Assembly (NCBI RefSeq): GCF_003149455.1
Contig: NZ_QFFK01000002.1
Coordinates: forward strand, 310,001-374,000
DNA: 64,000 bases
DNA from: Chitinophaga deserti
GTDB lineage: Bacteria; Bacteroidota; Bacteroidia; Chitinophagales; Chitinophagaceae
Direction: 5' to 3'
Notes under the pieces: model-generated
What the model was told of the DNA's origin: nothing
What the model saw: the letters and a program-made list of their open reading frames with translations, nothing else
Database searches by the model: none
Translations under genes and position numbers: made by a program
Part shown: positions 1 through 8,690 of the stretch, in pieces
How positions within the stretch are numbered: position 1 is the first letter of the stretch
How the letters are laid out: each line of letters opens with the position of its first letter

Positions 1-112
1 TCAGATGGTCTACACGCTGGCCCAGCTCATCTTCGAGCCTGAGGCGCTTGCGCTGGAGGCGTTCCACCTCTCTGTCGAGCATATCGATGTCTTTGATCTT
101 AACTTTCGCCAT
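1..112 (-). CDS. small coiled-coil protein, 3' end cut by window edge
   Basis: The frame opens with ATG at 112 and runs off the left edge, giving 37 visible residues beginning MAKVKIKDIDMLDREVERL. It is rich in Arg, Glu, Leu and Asp with a heptad-like pattern, so a short coiled coil is likely. It starts 18 bp after the stop of the holin-like gene and is probably the last gene of the YtxH - holin-like - coiled-coil operon. No family is recognised and the total length is unknown. Confidence 0.6.
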   Translation of the reverse strand, partial: MAKVKIKDIDMLDREVERLQRKRLRLEDELGQRVDHL

Positions 113-129
113 GGGGGAGGGAGTAATGT

Positions 130-540
130 TTAGTCATTCGCAGCCTGTTTTCTTGCTTCTTTTTTTTCTTCGGCACGCTCTTCCATTTCTTCGATCTCTT
201 CAACCAGTTCTGAAGCGAGCATATTGGCAAGCGGGCGCTGGATAAGGGATTTACGGCCAATGAGGAGTACTACGAAAAGCAGCACAAATACGCCAGCGGC
301 ACACGAAAAGCCGAGGGTCATACTGCCGGATCTTTCTCCGATCCAGAATCCCAGTACCATACCGAGAAATACCACAACAAAGAAAAACAGCAGGAAAGCC
401 ATGATCAGCGAAAAGAATAATCCCATCGCTTTCGACAGCTTTCCTGCGGCCTGCAATTTGATAATGTCCAGCCGGGTTTCCAGGTATTCCCTGGCTACCT
501 TGCCGGTTTCCGAAAAGTAATTGGAAAAGTTATCTTCCAT
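130..540 (-). CDS. phage holin family protein (Holin-X / PF07332-like)
   Basis: A 136-residue membrane protein. A soluble N-terminal stretch with YLETRLDIIKLQAAGKLSK (about residues 18-37) precedes two hydrophobic segments (about 42-66 and 75-95), and the C-terminus is a very acidic and basic helix rich in EE, KK and AR. This is the layout of the bacterial 'phage holin family' proteins, which despite the name are usually chromosomal and not tied to lysis; in Bacteroidota they commonly sit beside YtxH genes. It lies between the YtxH gene and a coiled-coil gene in one orientation. A role in envelope stress is an inference from context; no phage genes are near. Confidence 0.8.
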   Translation of the reverse strand: MEDNFSNYFSETGKVAREYLETRLDIIKLQAAGKLSKAMGLFFSLIMAFLLFFFVVVFLGMVLGFWIGERSGSMTLGFSCAAGVFVLLFVVLLIGRKSLIQRPLANMLASELVEEIEEMEERAEEKKEARKQAAND

Positions 541-567
541 GCAATGATTTTTTTAAGCGCTGAGGCC

Positions 568-762
568 TCAGGTTAATTCGTTTTCGATCGCATCTTCGAG
601 CTGTTGCTTCTTGCTGCGGAACTTGTCTTTCAGTTTATCGGCCTGATACTTCAGCTTACCTACAAGTTCGTCCTTTTTGTCGGAATTGAGGAAATAACCA
701 ACGGCCACGCCTACAGCGGCGCCCACAATAAAAGAAACGACTGCTTTTGAATTTCTGCTCAT
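568..762 (-). CDS. YtxH domain-containing protein
   Basis: A 64-residue protein starting at the ATG at 762 (MSRNSKAVVSFIVGAAVGVA). The frame stays open upstream to 876, but that part is not protein-like and the internal Met gives the canonical family start. A glycine/alanine-rich membrane segment (about residues 8-24, with GAAVGVAVGYF) is followed by a charged helix with KLKYQADKLKDKFRSKKQQLEDAIENE, typical of YtxH (PF12732). These are general-stress membrane proteins of unknown biochemistry. It is first in a three-gene minus-strand operon. Confidence 0.85.
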   Translation of the reverse strand: MSRNSKAVVSFIVGAAVGVAVGYFLNSDKKDELVGKLKYQADKLKDKFRSKKQQLEDAIENELT

Positions 763-924
763 GGTATACGCGTTTTTAAAGTGAAAGAATTGGGTTTTCT
801 GGAGTTGGGTTACCAGCACTCCATGTTGCATAATGGTTACAAAATTTGTTCCATAATTGTTCACCTGCCGGGCCAATTGGTTAAATCAGCATTATTCTTG
901 CATTACACCCTCCGGCAACAGCAC

Positions 925-955
925 TTTGCAGAACTGTTAAAATGCCGTAGGTTTG
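925..955 (+). promoter_or_regulatory. Bacteroidota-type promoter of the AI-2E family gene
   Basis: TTTG at 925-928 and TAGGTTTG at 948-955 are separated by exactly 19 bp, matching the Bacteroidota housekeeping consensus TTTG-N19-TAnnTTTG. The start codon at 975 lies 20 bp beyond the -7 element. Confidence 0.75.
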
Positions 956-974
956 AATAACACCCCCTTAATAT

Positions 975-2054
975 ATGAGTTACATCGACAACGACCGGCT
1001 TAAACAGATCGTTTTCCTGTTGATCATTGCCTTCCTGGGCATTATCCTTTTTAAGGAACTGTATGCATTTTTCCCCGGTTTCCTGGGGGCTTTAACCCTT
1101 TATATCCTTTCCCGCAGATGGATGTTCCGCCTGGTGGAATCCCGTAAATGGAAAAGGCCGTGGGCTGCTACGGTTATCATGATACTATCGTTCCTGGTTT
1201 TCCTCCTCCCCATAGGCCTGCTGGTTAACATGCTTACCTCCAAGGTAGGCTGGGCCATCAGCCACTCTTCCGAACTGATAGACGGGATGAAAGGCATGAA
1301 TGAACAGTTGAAAAGTGCCACCGGGATCAACATAATGGCCGAGGGGCGGCTGGCCAAATTGCAGGAATATATCACCAATGTGCTGCCAGGATTCCTCGGT
1401 GCCACGTTTAACACCCTCACGGCTGTGGCCATCATGTACTTCATTCTTTATTTTATGCTGGTGAACGCCCGCGAAATGGAAGAAGCGCTGTATGAATACA
1501 TTCCCCTGAAAGATGAGAATGTGGAGCTCCTGGCCAGTGAGGTGAAGAATATGGTGGTAAGCAACGCCATCGGCATTCCGCTGATCGCCCTCATCCAGGG
1601 CGTGGTTTCACTGGTGGGATATTTACTTTTCGGGGTTCCTGAACCGGTATTCTGGTTCGTGGTAACCAGCTTCACGGCTATGCTGCCGGTGATCGGTGCT
1701 GCCGCGGTGTATGTACCCATGGGGATTTATCTCCTCGCTATAGGCAGCACCTGGCAGGGTATCGCGGTGTTGGTTTACGGATTCGGAGTGGTAGGTACCT
1801 GCGATAACCTTTTCCGTATGATGCTGGCCAAAAAGATCGGAGATGTGCACCCGCTCATCACCATCTTCGGGGTAATCATTGGTGTGAGCCTGTTTGGTTT
1901 CGTAGGCCTTATCTTCGGGCCTTTGCTCATCTCCCTCTTTATCGTACTCATCCGTATTTACTCCAACGAGTATCTAGTGAAGAAGCGCGAGGTCAAAGTG
2001 GTGAAAACACACCCCACCAAAGAGAAAGTGATGAAGAAAGAAAAGGGCGAGTAA
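975..2054 (+). CDS. AI-2E family transporter
   Basis: A 359-residue polytopic membrane protein of the AI-2E transporter family (PF01594, formerly UPF0118). Hydrophobic segments occur near residues 12-45, 62-85 and 145-165, with a cluster from about 205 to 330. A hydrophilic stretch with amphipathic helices lies at about 90-140, as usual for the family. The C-terminus is a lysine-rich tail. Family members include autoinducer-2 exporters and Na+/H+ antiporters, so the name does not prove the substrate. It stands alone behind its own promoter and converges on nadD, with 8 bp between stop codons. Confidence 0.88.
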   Translation: MSYIDNDRLKQIVFLLIIAFLGIILFKELYAFFPGFLGALTLYILSRRWMFRLVESRKWKRPWAATVIMILSFLVFLLPIGLLVNMLTSKVGWAISHSSELIDGMKGMNEQLKSATGINIMAEGRLAKLQEYITNVLPGFLGATFNTLTAVAIMYFILYFMLVNAREMEEALYEYIPLKDENVELLASEVKNMVVSNAIGIPLIALIQGVVSLVGYLLFGVPEPVFWFVVTSFTAMLPVIGAAAVYVPMGIYLLAIGSTWQGIAVLVYGFGVVGTCDNLFRMMLAKKIGDVHPLITIFGVIIGVSLFGFVGLIFGPLLISLFIVLIRIYSNEYLVKKREVKVVKTHPTKEKVMKKEKGE

Positions 2055-2062
2055 GCTCCCGG

Positions 2063-2632
2063 TTATTTATAGTAACTATTCTCCTGGATATATTTCCACA
2101 CAGCGTCCGGCACCATGTACCGGACGCTTTTTCCTTCTTTAAGCCACTGGCGGATGCGGCTGCTCGAAAGATCGAGCAATGGAGCGTCCACAATTTTGCA
2201 GTTGGCGCCGAAGGTGTCGGTAACCGGGTGTTCCGGGCGGTTATAGATATATATCTCGTAGTTATCCAGCAGCTGCCGGTAGTTCTTCCACCGGGGGATG
2301 TTCTGGAAGCTGTCGCTCCCCATGATCACGGCAAATTGCTGCGTGGGGAACTTTTCGGTGAGATAAGTGAGGGTATCGATGGTAAATGAAGGCCTGGGAA
2401 GTGAGAACTCGATATTGCTGACGCGGAGCTTCGGCTCGTCGGCCACCGCCACTTCTGTCAGGTGCAGGCGGTGATGCTCGTTCAGTAAAGAGGCGGACTC
2501 CTTCAGCGGGTTGTGCGGCGATACGATAAGCCAAACCTTATCGAGGTCAGTATTGTACGCCATAAAGTTGGCGATGATCATGTGGCCGGTGTGCACGGGG
2601 TTGAAGGACCCAAAGTATAAACCGATTTTCAT
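2063..2632 (-). CDS. nadD: nicotinate-nucleotide adenylyltransferase
   Basis: NadD adenylates nicotinate mononucleotide to deamido-NAD in NAD biosynthesis. The chosen start at 2632 gives MKIGLYFGSFNPVHTGHMII, with the nucleotidyltransferase GSFNPxHxGH motif at residues 8-17. The C-terminal LSSSRIR signature (family ISSTxIR) is present near residue 160. Length is 189 residues, normal for the family. An in-frame ATG five codons upstream would misplace the motif. It follows paaD by 27 bp in the same orientation, so it may be cotranscribed with the paa genes; nadA, another NAD biosynthesis gene, is far away at 52.4-53.4 kb. Confidence 0.93.
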   Translation of the reverse strand: MKIGLYFGSFNPVHTGHMIIANFMAYNTDLDKVWLIVSPHNPLKESASLLNEHHRLHLTEVAVADEPKLRVSNIEFSLPRPSFTIDTLTYLTEKFPTQQFAVIMGSDSFQNIPRWKNYRQLLDNYEIYIYNRPEHPVTDTFGANCKIVDAPLLDLSSSRIRQWLKEGKSVRYMVPDAVWKYIQENSYYK

Positions 2633-2659
2633 ACCGGCAATATACAAGAAAATGCCATT

Positions 2660-3145
2660 TTACCCGAGGGGTTTGAAATGCTCGAACACATATCCGCAAT
2701 TGCGGCAATAGTGAATAGCCCTGCATAAGGTAGACCCGAACGGAGACCGGAGGTAAGTATTATCACTGTTGCAATGCGGGCAGGCGGTATGCAGCTCTAT
2801 CTCTGCACGCTCTTCTCCCTGCTGCAGCTGCGGGGGAGCAATCCCGAATTTCTTCAGCTTTTCATGCGCGCCGGCCGACATGCGGTTGCTGTTCCACGTA
2901 GCTTCCCGGTCTATTTCCACCGTCACTTTCGTATCCAGTTCCTTTTCCAGCGCTGTGCGGATGTTCTGCTTAATATAATCTACGGCCGGGCAGGCGGAGA
3001 AGGTAGGGATCATTTTAACGTGTACCCCTTCCTCCTCCAGACTAACGCCGGTGATCATGCCCAGATCTATGACGGACAATACCGGAATTTCCGGGTCCAT
3101 CACCAGTTCTAGTGCTTTGTAAATATCAGATTCTTTGATGTTCAT
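2660..3145 (-). CDS. paaD: phenylacetyl-CoA epoxidase subunit PaaD
   Basis: A 161-residue accessory subunit of the ring 1,2-phenylacetyl-CoA epoxidase. The N-terminal MIP18/DUF59 domain contains DPEIPVLSVIDLGMI (about 17-31) and SACPAVDYI (about 50-58). The C-terminal zinc-ribbon-like part has CPHC, a single Cys and YCRNCGY (about 120-152). PaaD is thought to help mature an iron centre rather than to catalyse epoxidation. It lies 9 bp after paaC and is the fourth gene of the cluster. Confidence 0.93.
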   Translation of the reverse strand: MNIKESDIYKALELVMDPEIPVLSVIDLGMITGVSLEEEGVHVKMIPTFSACPAVDYIKQNIRTALEKELDTKVTVEIDREATWNSNRMSAGAHEKLKKFGIAPPQLQQGEERAEIELHTACPHCNSDNTYLRSPFGSTLCRAIHYCRNCGYVFEHFKPLG

Positions 3146-3154
3146 GGTGGGTAA

Positions 3155-3919
3155 TTACCAGGTGGCCTGCGGGTCCATCCGGAAAACGGCACCCATTTCT
3201 TCCAGCAGCGGCTGCAGGTATTCAGTATGATATCCTTTCCGGCCGCCATAAACCGGTGTCACGGCATCTTCGGCAGGCAGGTTAAGCCCTGCGGCTGCAC
3301 AAAGGTTATACACCCTGTCGAGCCACTGCTCTTTTAATATTGCTTCGCCGGGGTAGATCCCTTCGGCAGTTAATATCTCTCCGGCCTCATTATCGGGTTC
3401 GAAAATACCCAGCGCAAGCGGGAAGCAGATGTTAAGCGCCGTCTGCATACGTGCATAGCTTTCTTCACCGGCGCGGCAAAGCTGGGTGATCCAGGCATTG
3501 GCGTGGAGCGTATGGTATTTGATTTCTCCTTTAAGCTTTTCGGCCAGCGGGCGAAGCGGTGCAAAGGAGCTGTTGCGCAGTTGCTGATACCGGATGGTCT
3601 CAGCATGGTCGAACAGGAAGTGGCGCATGAGGCTGAAGTCGTATTCTCCGTTGGGGAGTTCCACGAAGTGGCAGCTGCGGTAATCTTTTTCGTTTCGGAG
3701 GAAGGCGAAGGTATCAGGATCCTGACCACCCAGATCTTCCTGTAATATTCTGTACAGCGCCCAGGCGTGGCCTATCTTATCCTGCGCCATGGAGGAGAAG
3801 GCAATGTCTTCTTCCATGATGGGACCGAGGCCGGTCCATTCCGAATTGCGGTGCCCCTGGATGAGGGCATCATCGGCCATGGAAGTCAGCAACCGGGCGA
3901 GGGCATCATTTTTTGTCAT
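3155..3919 (-). CDS. paaC: phenylacetyl-CoA epoxidase subunit PaaC
   Basis: A 254-residue ferritin-like structural subunit that pairs with PaaA. It shows MAQDKIGHAWALYRIL (about 43-58), where the diiron-binding Glu of PaaA-type proteins is replaced by Lys, as expected for the non-catalytic subunit. Its start overlaps the paaB stop by 14 bp, indicating translational coupling. Confidence 0.93.
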   Translation of the reverse strand: MTKNDALARLLTSMADDALIQGHRNSEWTGLGPIMEEDIAFSSMAQDKIGHAWALYRILQEDLGGQDPDTFAFLRNEKDYRSCHFVELPNGEYDFSLMRHFLFDHAETIRYQQLRNSSFAPLRPLAEKLKGEIKYHTLHANAWITQLCRAGEESYARMQTALNICFPLALGIFEPDNEAGEILTAEGIYPGEAILKEQWLDRVYNLCAAAGLNLPAEDAVTPVYGGRKGYHTEYLQPLLEEMGAVFRMDPQATW

Positions 3920-4286
3920 TCGTGGATTTTTTGAACTGGTTGATTTTTTCCATCACTTTAAATCCGCTGGCATCGCGGTAAGTCTTTTCTGCATTGTTGG
4001 CGAACATGTCTTCATCTTCGGCATTGAAAGCGAGGATGTCGGCACTGCGTACTACCCAGAGGTTGACGCATTTTTTGCGGCGGGCAAACTGTTCCTTGGC
4101 AAATACGAGTGCCAATTGGGCATTAGGTGCATGCACGCAACCTACATGCTCGTGATGGGCACCGCGTTTTTCCTGATGGAATACTTCGAAAGAGTTCCAG
4201 TTTTCGCCTTCCTGCACTTCTACAGGCTCACCGGAATCACGGAGATGGAGGCGGTTGACGCGGGGGTCTAAAGACGGTTGGGTCAT
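3906..4286 (-). CDS. paaB: phenylacetyl-CoA epoxidase subunit PaaB
   Basis: A 126-residue PaaB subunit. The segment WNSFEVFHQEKRGAHHEHVG (about 30-49), followed by HAPNAQLALVFAKEQFARR, is the family hallmark. PaaB bridges PaaAC units in the epoxidase assembly. The gene sits 19 bp after paaA and overlaps paaC. Confidence 0.93.
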   Translation of the reverse strand: MTQPSLDPRVNRLHLRDSGEPVEVQEGENWNSFEVFHQEKRGAHHEHVGCVHAPNAQLALVFAKEQFARRKKCVNLWVVRSADILAFNAEDEDMFANNAEKTYRDASGFKVMEKINQFKKSTNDKK

Positions 4287-4305
4287 AGTTGTGCGGTTGT
4301 AAAAA

Positions 4306-5304
4306 TTAGGCTACAGGGGCTACGTTTACTTTCTGAGGCGTCATTAATGCTTTACGCACCCAGCGCCCATGCTCTTCTGCCCACTGGCGCACGCTCAGCC
4401 GTTCTGCGTTACAGGGACCGCCACCGTTGATTACTTTCTTGAAAAGATCCCAGTCGGGGTCCGAGAACTGCCACTTACCGGTAGCCTCGTCTTTCTTCAG
4501 TTCCGGATCGGGGAGGGTCATCCCCAGTTCCCGAATCTTGGGAACATAAGCGTCGAGGAACTGGTTGCGCATATCGTCGTTACTGGCCATTTTCACTTTC
4601 CATTGCATCAGCTTTTCGCTGTGAACGGAAGTTTTATCGGGAGGGCCAAAGAAGTGCATAATGGGTTGCCACCAGCGGTTCAGCGCATCCTGCAGCATTT
4701 GTTTCTGTGCAGGTGTACCGGTTGCCAGTTCAATGAAAGCATCGTGCCCCTGTTTCAGGTGAAAGCTTTCCTCATAGCAGATACGCTCGAGGGCACGGCA
4801 ATACGGGCCGTAGGAGCCTTTCGCATTGGCCACCTGGTTCACGATTGCGGCAGCATCAATGAGGAAGCCGATTACCGTTACATCCGCCCAGGTTTCTGCC
4901 GGATAATTGAAAACATTCGAATACTTGGATTTACCGCTCAGCAGGTCATTGATCATGGCTTCCCGGCTTTTGCCGAGTGTTTCGGCAGCATTGTAGAGCA
5001 GCTGACCGTGGCCGATTTCGTCCTGTACTTTTGCGATGAGTGCCAGCTTGCGTTTAAAGCCCGGCGCCCGGGTGATCCAGGTACCTTCGGGCAAAGCGCC
5101 GATGATCTCGGAATGCGCATGCTGTTCAATGAGGCGGATAAGCTGCCTCCGGTATTCAGAAGGCATCCAGTCTCCCGGTTCGATTTTTTCGCCCCTTGCG
5201 ATGCGGGCTTCGAATTCAGTCAGCTTAACGGGATCGTCGTGCAATTGTTCTTCCTTCAACTGCCGTTTGTTCGGTTCGTCGAAAATGTATCCTCCACCGT
5301 ACAT
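4306..5304 (-). CDS. paaA: phenylacetyl-CoA epoxidase catalytic subunit PaaA
   Basis: The diiron monooxygenase subunit that epoxidises the phenylacetyl-CoA ring. Starting at ATG 5304 ([20 protein letters not shown]) gives 332 residues; the extra upstream codons to 5358 do not look native. Diiron ligand motifs are visible: [11 protein letters not shown] (about 104-114) and [15 protein letters not shown] (about 177-191). It is first in paaABCD. No paaE reductase gene and no downstream ring-opening genes are in the window, so the electron donor and the rest of the pathway must be encoded elsewhere. Confidence 0.94.
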   Translation of the reverse strand: MYGGGYIFDEPNKRQLKEEQLHDDPVKLTEFEARIARGEKIEPGDWMPSEYRRQLIRLIEQHAHSEIIGALPEGTWITRAPGFKRKLALIAKVQDEIGHGQLLYNAAETLGKSREAMINDLLSGKSKYSNVFNYPAETWADVTVIGFLIDAAAIVNQVANAKGSYGPYCRALERICYEESFHLKQGHDAFIELATGTPAQKQMLQDALNRWWQPIMHFFGPPDKTSVHSEKLMQWKVKMASNDDMRNQFLDAYVPKIRELGMTLPDPELKKDEATGKWQFSDPDWDLFKKVINGGGPCNAERLSVRQWAEEHGRWVRKALMTPQKVNVAPVA

Positions 5305-5424
5305 AATGGTGATTGTTTTGGTATAACGTAAATTACGCTTTTCCCCAGAACCCACCAATTTCCGTTCTCATGGCGGCTTTGCCGGATTTTTTTGGGTCAA
5401 ATTGATTTGCGAACTTTAGGATAC

Positions 5425-6051
5425 ATGCGCCCCTTTTCCGTCATCTTCCTTTCCGCTGCAGGTGCAGTTTTGCCCGCATCACCCTCCGGCTTACTTCCGG
5501 TAGGGCGGGAGCAGGTGCTGAAGGTTGTTTTCGTGGAAGATCTTCGTCCTGCAGACCCGAGGTCCGACACCCTTTTCTACCACCAGGGCCATATTACTGC
5601 TGATGATTTCAGGGGCACTCCCGGCCCCGGGAGCCGTAGTGATGCAGTAAGTTTCACGAGCTTCGGGTTCGACGGTACCACCCGCAGCTTCCGGGACACC
5701 CTGGAAGTAAGGCTTACCCTCCAGGTATTCTGGGTACGCCCCGCCTCCTGGTCGCGTGTAATGCCCCCTTCCGGCCACATCCTCCGCCACGAACAGCTGC
5801 ATTTCGACATCACACGCCTTGTGGCTGAGCGCTTTAGGAAGAAAATCCTGTCTATGCCCATGACGATCGACGATCACGACAGCCGCATTCAGTATGAATA
5901 CCTCGAATCTTTCCGGGAAATGAACCGCCTTCAGGACGAATTCGACGACGAAGCCCATCATGGGGCTAATGACCTCGCAGAAAACAAATGGATATTACGC
6001 ATCCGGCAGGCCCTCAGGCAGGAAGGCGTTACGCCCCCGGAAATGCCCTGA
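5425..6051 (+). CDS. putative secreted zinc protease (DUF922-like)
   Basis: A 208-residue protein. The start at 5425 (MRPFSVIFLSAAGAVLPASP) gives a plausible signal peptide, which the frame's upstream Met at 5392 would spoil. The key motif is HILRHEQLHFDITRL at about residues 116-130, containing an HExxH zinc site (HEQLH) in the HEQxHFDI form typical of DUF922 'predicted secreted Zn-dependent proteases'. A long charged C-terminal helix follows. Activity is inferred from the motif only. Confidence 0.72.
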   Translation: MRPFSVIFLSAAGAVLPASPSGLLPVGREQVLKVVFVEDLRPADPRSDTLFYHQGHITADDFRGTPGPGSRSDAVSFTSFGFDGTTRSFRDTLEVRLTLQVFWVRPASWSRVMPPSGHILRHEQLHFDITRLVAERFRKKILSMPMTIDDHDSRIQYEYLESFREMNRLQDEFDDEAHHGANDLAENKWILRIRQALRQEGVTPPEMP

Positions 6052-6164
6052 AATTGCCCCGGCGCCATGGATGAGGCTCGCACCTTCAATGCTTACGGAA
6101 AACCCCGTTTTATCAACGGAAAAGCCTAATTTCAATCTATATTAAACCACGCTTCAACTTAGCC

Positions 6165-7601
6165 ATGAAAATGCTCCAGATGCTCTCCCGGTACGCCCTT
6201 GTGGGTGCAGCAGCGGTTACCACACTGCTCGCCTGTAAAAAAGATAAAAAAGACGGAGGCCCGAACGCCGAACAGAATAAATACGTGAATGAATGGATTT
6301 ACGCGAATATGAAAGAGATGTATTACTGGTCTGCCAACATCCCCGCATCTCCCGATTATAAACAAACCCCTCCCGCATTCTTCAGCGCTTTGCTTAAAAA
6401 GCCGGAAGACCGCTACTCCTGGATCCAGGATAATTTCGAGGAACTATTGGCCAGCCTGAGCGGTGTCAGCAAAGAAAGCGGTCTGGAATACGACCTTTTC
6501 CTCGTTGGCAACCAGCCCTCGTACCTCGCGGGAATCGTGGAATATGTAAAGAAAGGAAGTCCTGCTGCCGCTGCAGGTATTGTGCGTGGCGATGTTTTCA
6601 TCGAAGTTAACGGCCAGCCTGTTGCCTATACAGGCAAGCAGTCTGAAGTAAACGCCTTCGTGGATAAACTGGGCGCCAACCACACCCTCGGCATCCGCAA
6701 AGTCGTGAAAGATTCCAAAGGGGAAGACAGTCTCACCGCAGCAAAGGCGGTTCCCCTTACAGTATTAGAACTGGCAGAAAACCCCGTGTACCTCGATTCT
6801 GTATATACGATAGAAGGTCAGAAGATCGGATACTTTATGTACAACTTCTTCGCTCCGGATAAGGGAGACGAATCAGCGTCCTACGATAACCAGGTAGATG
6901 CGGTATTCGGCCGTTTCAAAGCCGCCGGCGTAAAGCACCTCGTGCTGGACCTCCGCTACAATCCCGGTGGCGATTCCCGTTCTACCATCAACCTCGGCAG
7001 CAACATCGTAAAAGGCCTTGATCCTGCAAAGGAATTCTTCCACCGCGATTTCAATCCTACGCTTCAGGCTGCACTGAAAGCAGAATACGGAGAAAGTTAC
7101 TTCATAAGCAAGTTTACCGCAGAAGCTAATAACATCGGAAACAACCTCACCAGTTTCATCATTCTCACCTCTTCCGGCTCCGCCTCTGCAAGCGAGCTCA
7201 TCATTAATGGCCTCCGCCCATACATGAATGTGTACCTGATCGGCGATACTACGGAAGGGAAGAACCTCGGCTCCTTCACATTGTATGAGGAAAACGATCC
7301 GAGGAACAAATGGGGTATGCAGCCTATTGTTTCCCGTGCATTCAACTCCCTCAACCAAAGCGATTATTCCAATGGCTTTGCACCGCAGGAGAAGTATGTG
7401 GAAACCCTGAACCTCGGTGTACTGGGCGATATCCGCGAGCCCCTGCTCAATAAAGCTTTGACAAAAATACTGGGTCATGCTCCCGCCAGAATGGCGAAGA
7501 CCGATGCTCCCGGCAGCCGTACGATCATGAGAAAAGTAGGTACAAGCCGTAGCTTTAAAGCTTACAGCGGTTTGCTAACAGAACAGTTTCCAAGGAAATA
7601 A
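6165..7601 (+). CDS. S41 family (tail-specific) peptidase lipoprotein
   Basis: A 478-residue lipoprotein with lipobox TLLAC (Cys24), so it is probably anchored in the cell envelope. A PDZ-like segment (about 105-190, with GSPAAAAGIVRGDVFIEVNG) precedes the S41 core: LVLDLRYNPGGDSRS (about 261-275), SSGSASASELIING with the likely nucleophile Ser (about 335-348), and GDTTEGKNLGSF with the likely Lys of the dyad (about 359-370). It ends in a basic tail. S41 enzymes act as C-terminal processing proteases; the substrate is unknown. Confidence 0.92.
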   Translation: MKMLQMLSRYALVGAAAVTTLLACKKDKKDGGPNAEQNKYVNEWIYANMKEMYYWSANIPASPDYKQTPPAFFSALLKKPEDRYSWIQDNFEELLASLSGVSKESGLEYDLFLVGNQPSYLAGIVEYVKKGSPAAAAGIVRGDVFIEVNGQPVAYTGKQSEVNAFVDKLGANHTLGIRKVVKDSKGEDSLTAAKAVPLTVLELAENPVYLDSVYTIEGQKIGYFMYNFFAPDKGDESASYDNQVDAVFGRFKAAGVKHLVLDLRYNPGGDSRSTINLGSNIVKGLDPAKEFFHRDFNPTLQAALKAEYGESYFISKFTAEANNIGNNLTSFIILTSSGSASASELIINGLRPYMNVYLIGDTTEGKNLGSFTLYEENDPRNKWGMQPIVSRAFNSLNQSDYSNGFAPQEKYVETLNLGVLGDIREPLLNKALTKILGHAPARMAKTDAPGSRTIMRKVGTSRSFKAYSGLLTEQFPRK

Positions 7602-7622
7602 TCATCTCACTTTATATAAAAA

Positions 7623-7644
7623 AAGGCGCCTGTTACGGCGCCTT
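7623..7644. terminator. bidirectional hairpin terminator
   Basis: AAGGCGCC and GGCGCCTT pair around a 6-nt loop, with an A-run before and a T-run after. It sits between the convergent S41 and M28 peptidase genes. Confidence 0.85.
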
Positions 7645-7676
7645 TTTTTATGCTATTAATTTTGTCGCGGAATTAA

Positions 7677-8567
7677 TTATTTATCCATCAGCCTTACTAC
7701 CTCCAGCACTGTATTGGCCGCCTGATAGAAAAACGACGGATGAATACGGGAAAACTCATCACTGGCTTTATGATAATCCGGATGATCTTCCACACCGAAG
7801 TAGATGAACGGGATATTCTTTCTGTGAAACACGCCATGGTCGCTCTGGCTGGTCCAGTTCTGGCTGCCTTCCTCAGGCTTGTCGTGCCCGGTAAGCAATA
7901 TGATCTTCGATTTGGCGGCAGCTGCCTGAATGTATGGTTTTAGCCGGGGATAATGGAATGTACCGCAGGCATAAAGTTCTTTCTTATCGTTGCGGCTTAC
8001 CATATCGAGGTTGATGTTTGCCACCATCTTAGTGAGCGGCACCGGCGGCCTGTCCAGGAAGGCTTTGGCGCCCTGCAGACCCATTTCCTCGGCATCGAAG
8101 GCTGCGAATATCAGGGTATGGCGGGGAGGGTGTTTGGCGAACCAGGCAGCCATACCAAGAATAGCCGCCACACCGGATGCATTATCATCCGCCCCGTTGA
8201 AAATACTGTCGGCCTTATTAGCCGCGCCGTTTACACCGATATGATCGTAGTGGGCGGAAATAACGATCACGCTGTCGGTTTTACCGGGGATATAACCATA
8301 CAGATTAGTGCCCATCGTGCGCACATCTCCACGGGTAAAGTAAAACGGCTGCTCATACGTGCCCGACATAGGCTTGATCCCCGCTTTTTTGAACCTGTCC
8401 AGCAAATAGAATTGCGCCATACGGTTTCCTTTGGTGCCCGTTTGTCGTCCTTCAAACTTATTGTCACTAAGGGTTTCCACATCATTCAGCAGCTGGGAAG
8501 AGTCTATTTGCGCAAAAGCGCTCTGCGTAATGGCAGCGCAGCATATCAGGGTCAGAAGTGTCTTCAT
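7677..8567 (-). CDS. M28 family metallopeptidase, secreted
   Basis: A 296-residue zinc aminopeptidase-type protein. The start at 8567 (MKTLLTLICCAAITQSAFAQ) gives a clean signal peptide; the frame is open upstream to 8681 without one. Metal-site motifs of the family are in order: AHYDHIG, NGADDNASGVAAILG, DAEEMGLQGAK, NLDMVSR and SDHGVF. Zn ligands are expected in the His, Asp, Glu, Asp and His of these. It is separated from feoB by a terminator, so it is probably an independent unit. Confidence 0.92.
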   Translation of the reverse strand: MKTLLTLICCAAITQSAFAQIDSSQLLNDVETLSDNKFEGRQTGTKGNRMAQFYLLDRFKKAGIKPMSGTYEQPFYFTRGDVRTMGTNLYGYIPGKTDSVIVISAHYDHIGVNGAANKADSIFNGADDNASGVAAILGMAAWFAKHPPRHTLIFAAFDAEEMGLQGAKAFLDRPPVPLTKMVANINLDMVSRNDKKELYACGTFHYPRLKPYIQAAAAKSKIILLTGHDKPEEGSQNWTSQSDHGVFHRKNIPFIYFGVEDHPDYHKASDEFSRIHPSFFYQAANTVLEVVRLMDK

Positions 8568-8642
8568 CCGGATGGCATTTTCCCAAATGTAGCGAATAAC
8601 GGCTGCTAAACATATGCAGTGCTGCCGGAGCGGTATAAAAAA

Positions 8643-8668
8643 AGCCGGCATCCTGTTGGATGCCGGCT
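8643..8668 (-). terminator. feoB terminator
   Basis: An 11-bp perfect stem, AGCCGGCATCC / GGATGCCGGCT, has a 4-nt loop and is followed by a T-run on the minus strand. It lies 22 bp past the feoB stop. Confidence 0.9.
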
Positions 8669-8690
8669 GCTGTATGATCAATAACGATTA

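Noticed and set aside
130..540. Prophage remnant because of a 'holin' gene
   Set aside because: The holin-like family is commonly chromosomal beside YtxH; no other phage gene is present.
2895..2910. parS-like sequence in paaD
   Set aside because: The left half matches TGTTCCACGT but the right half does not; it lies in coding sequence.
4369..5331. Long plus-strand frame opposite paaA
   Set aside because: Antisense shadow of a clear paaA gene; its translation is not protein-like.
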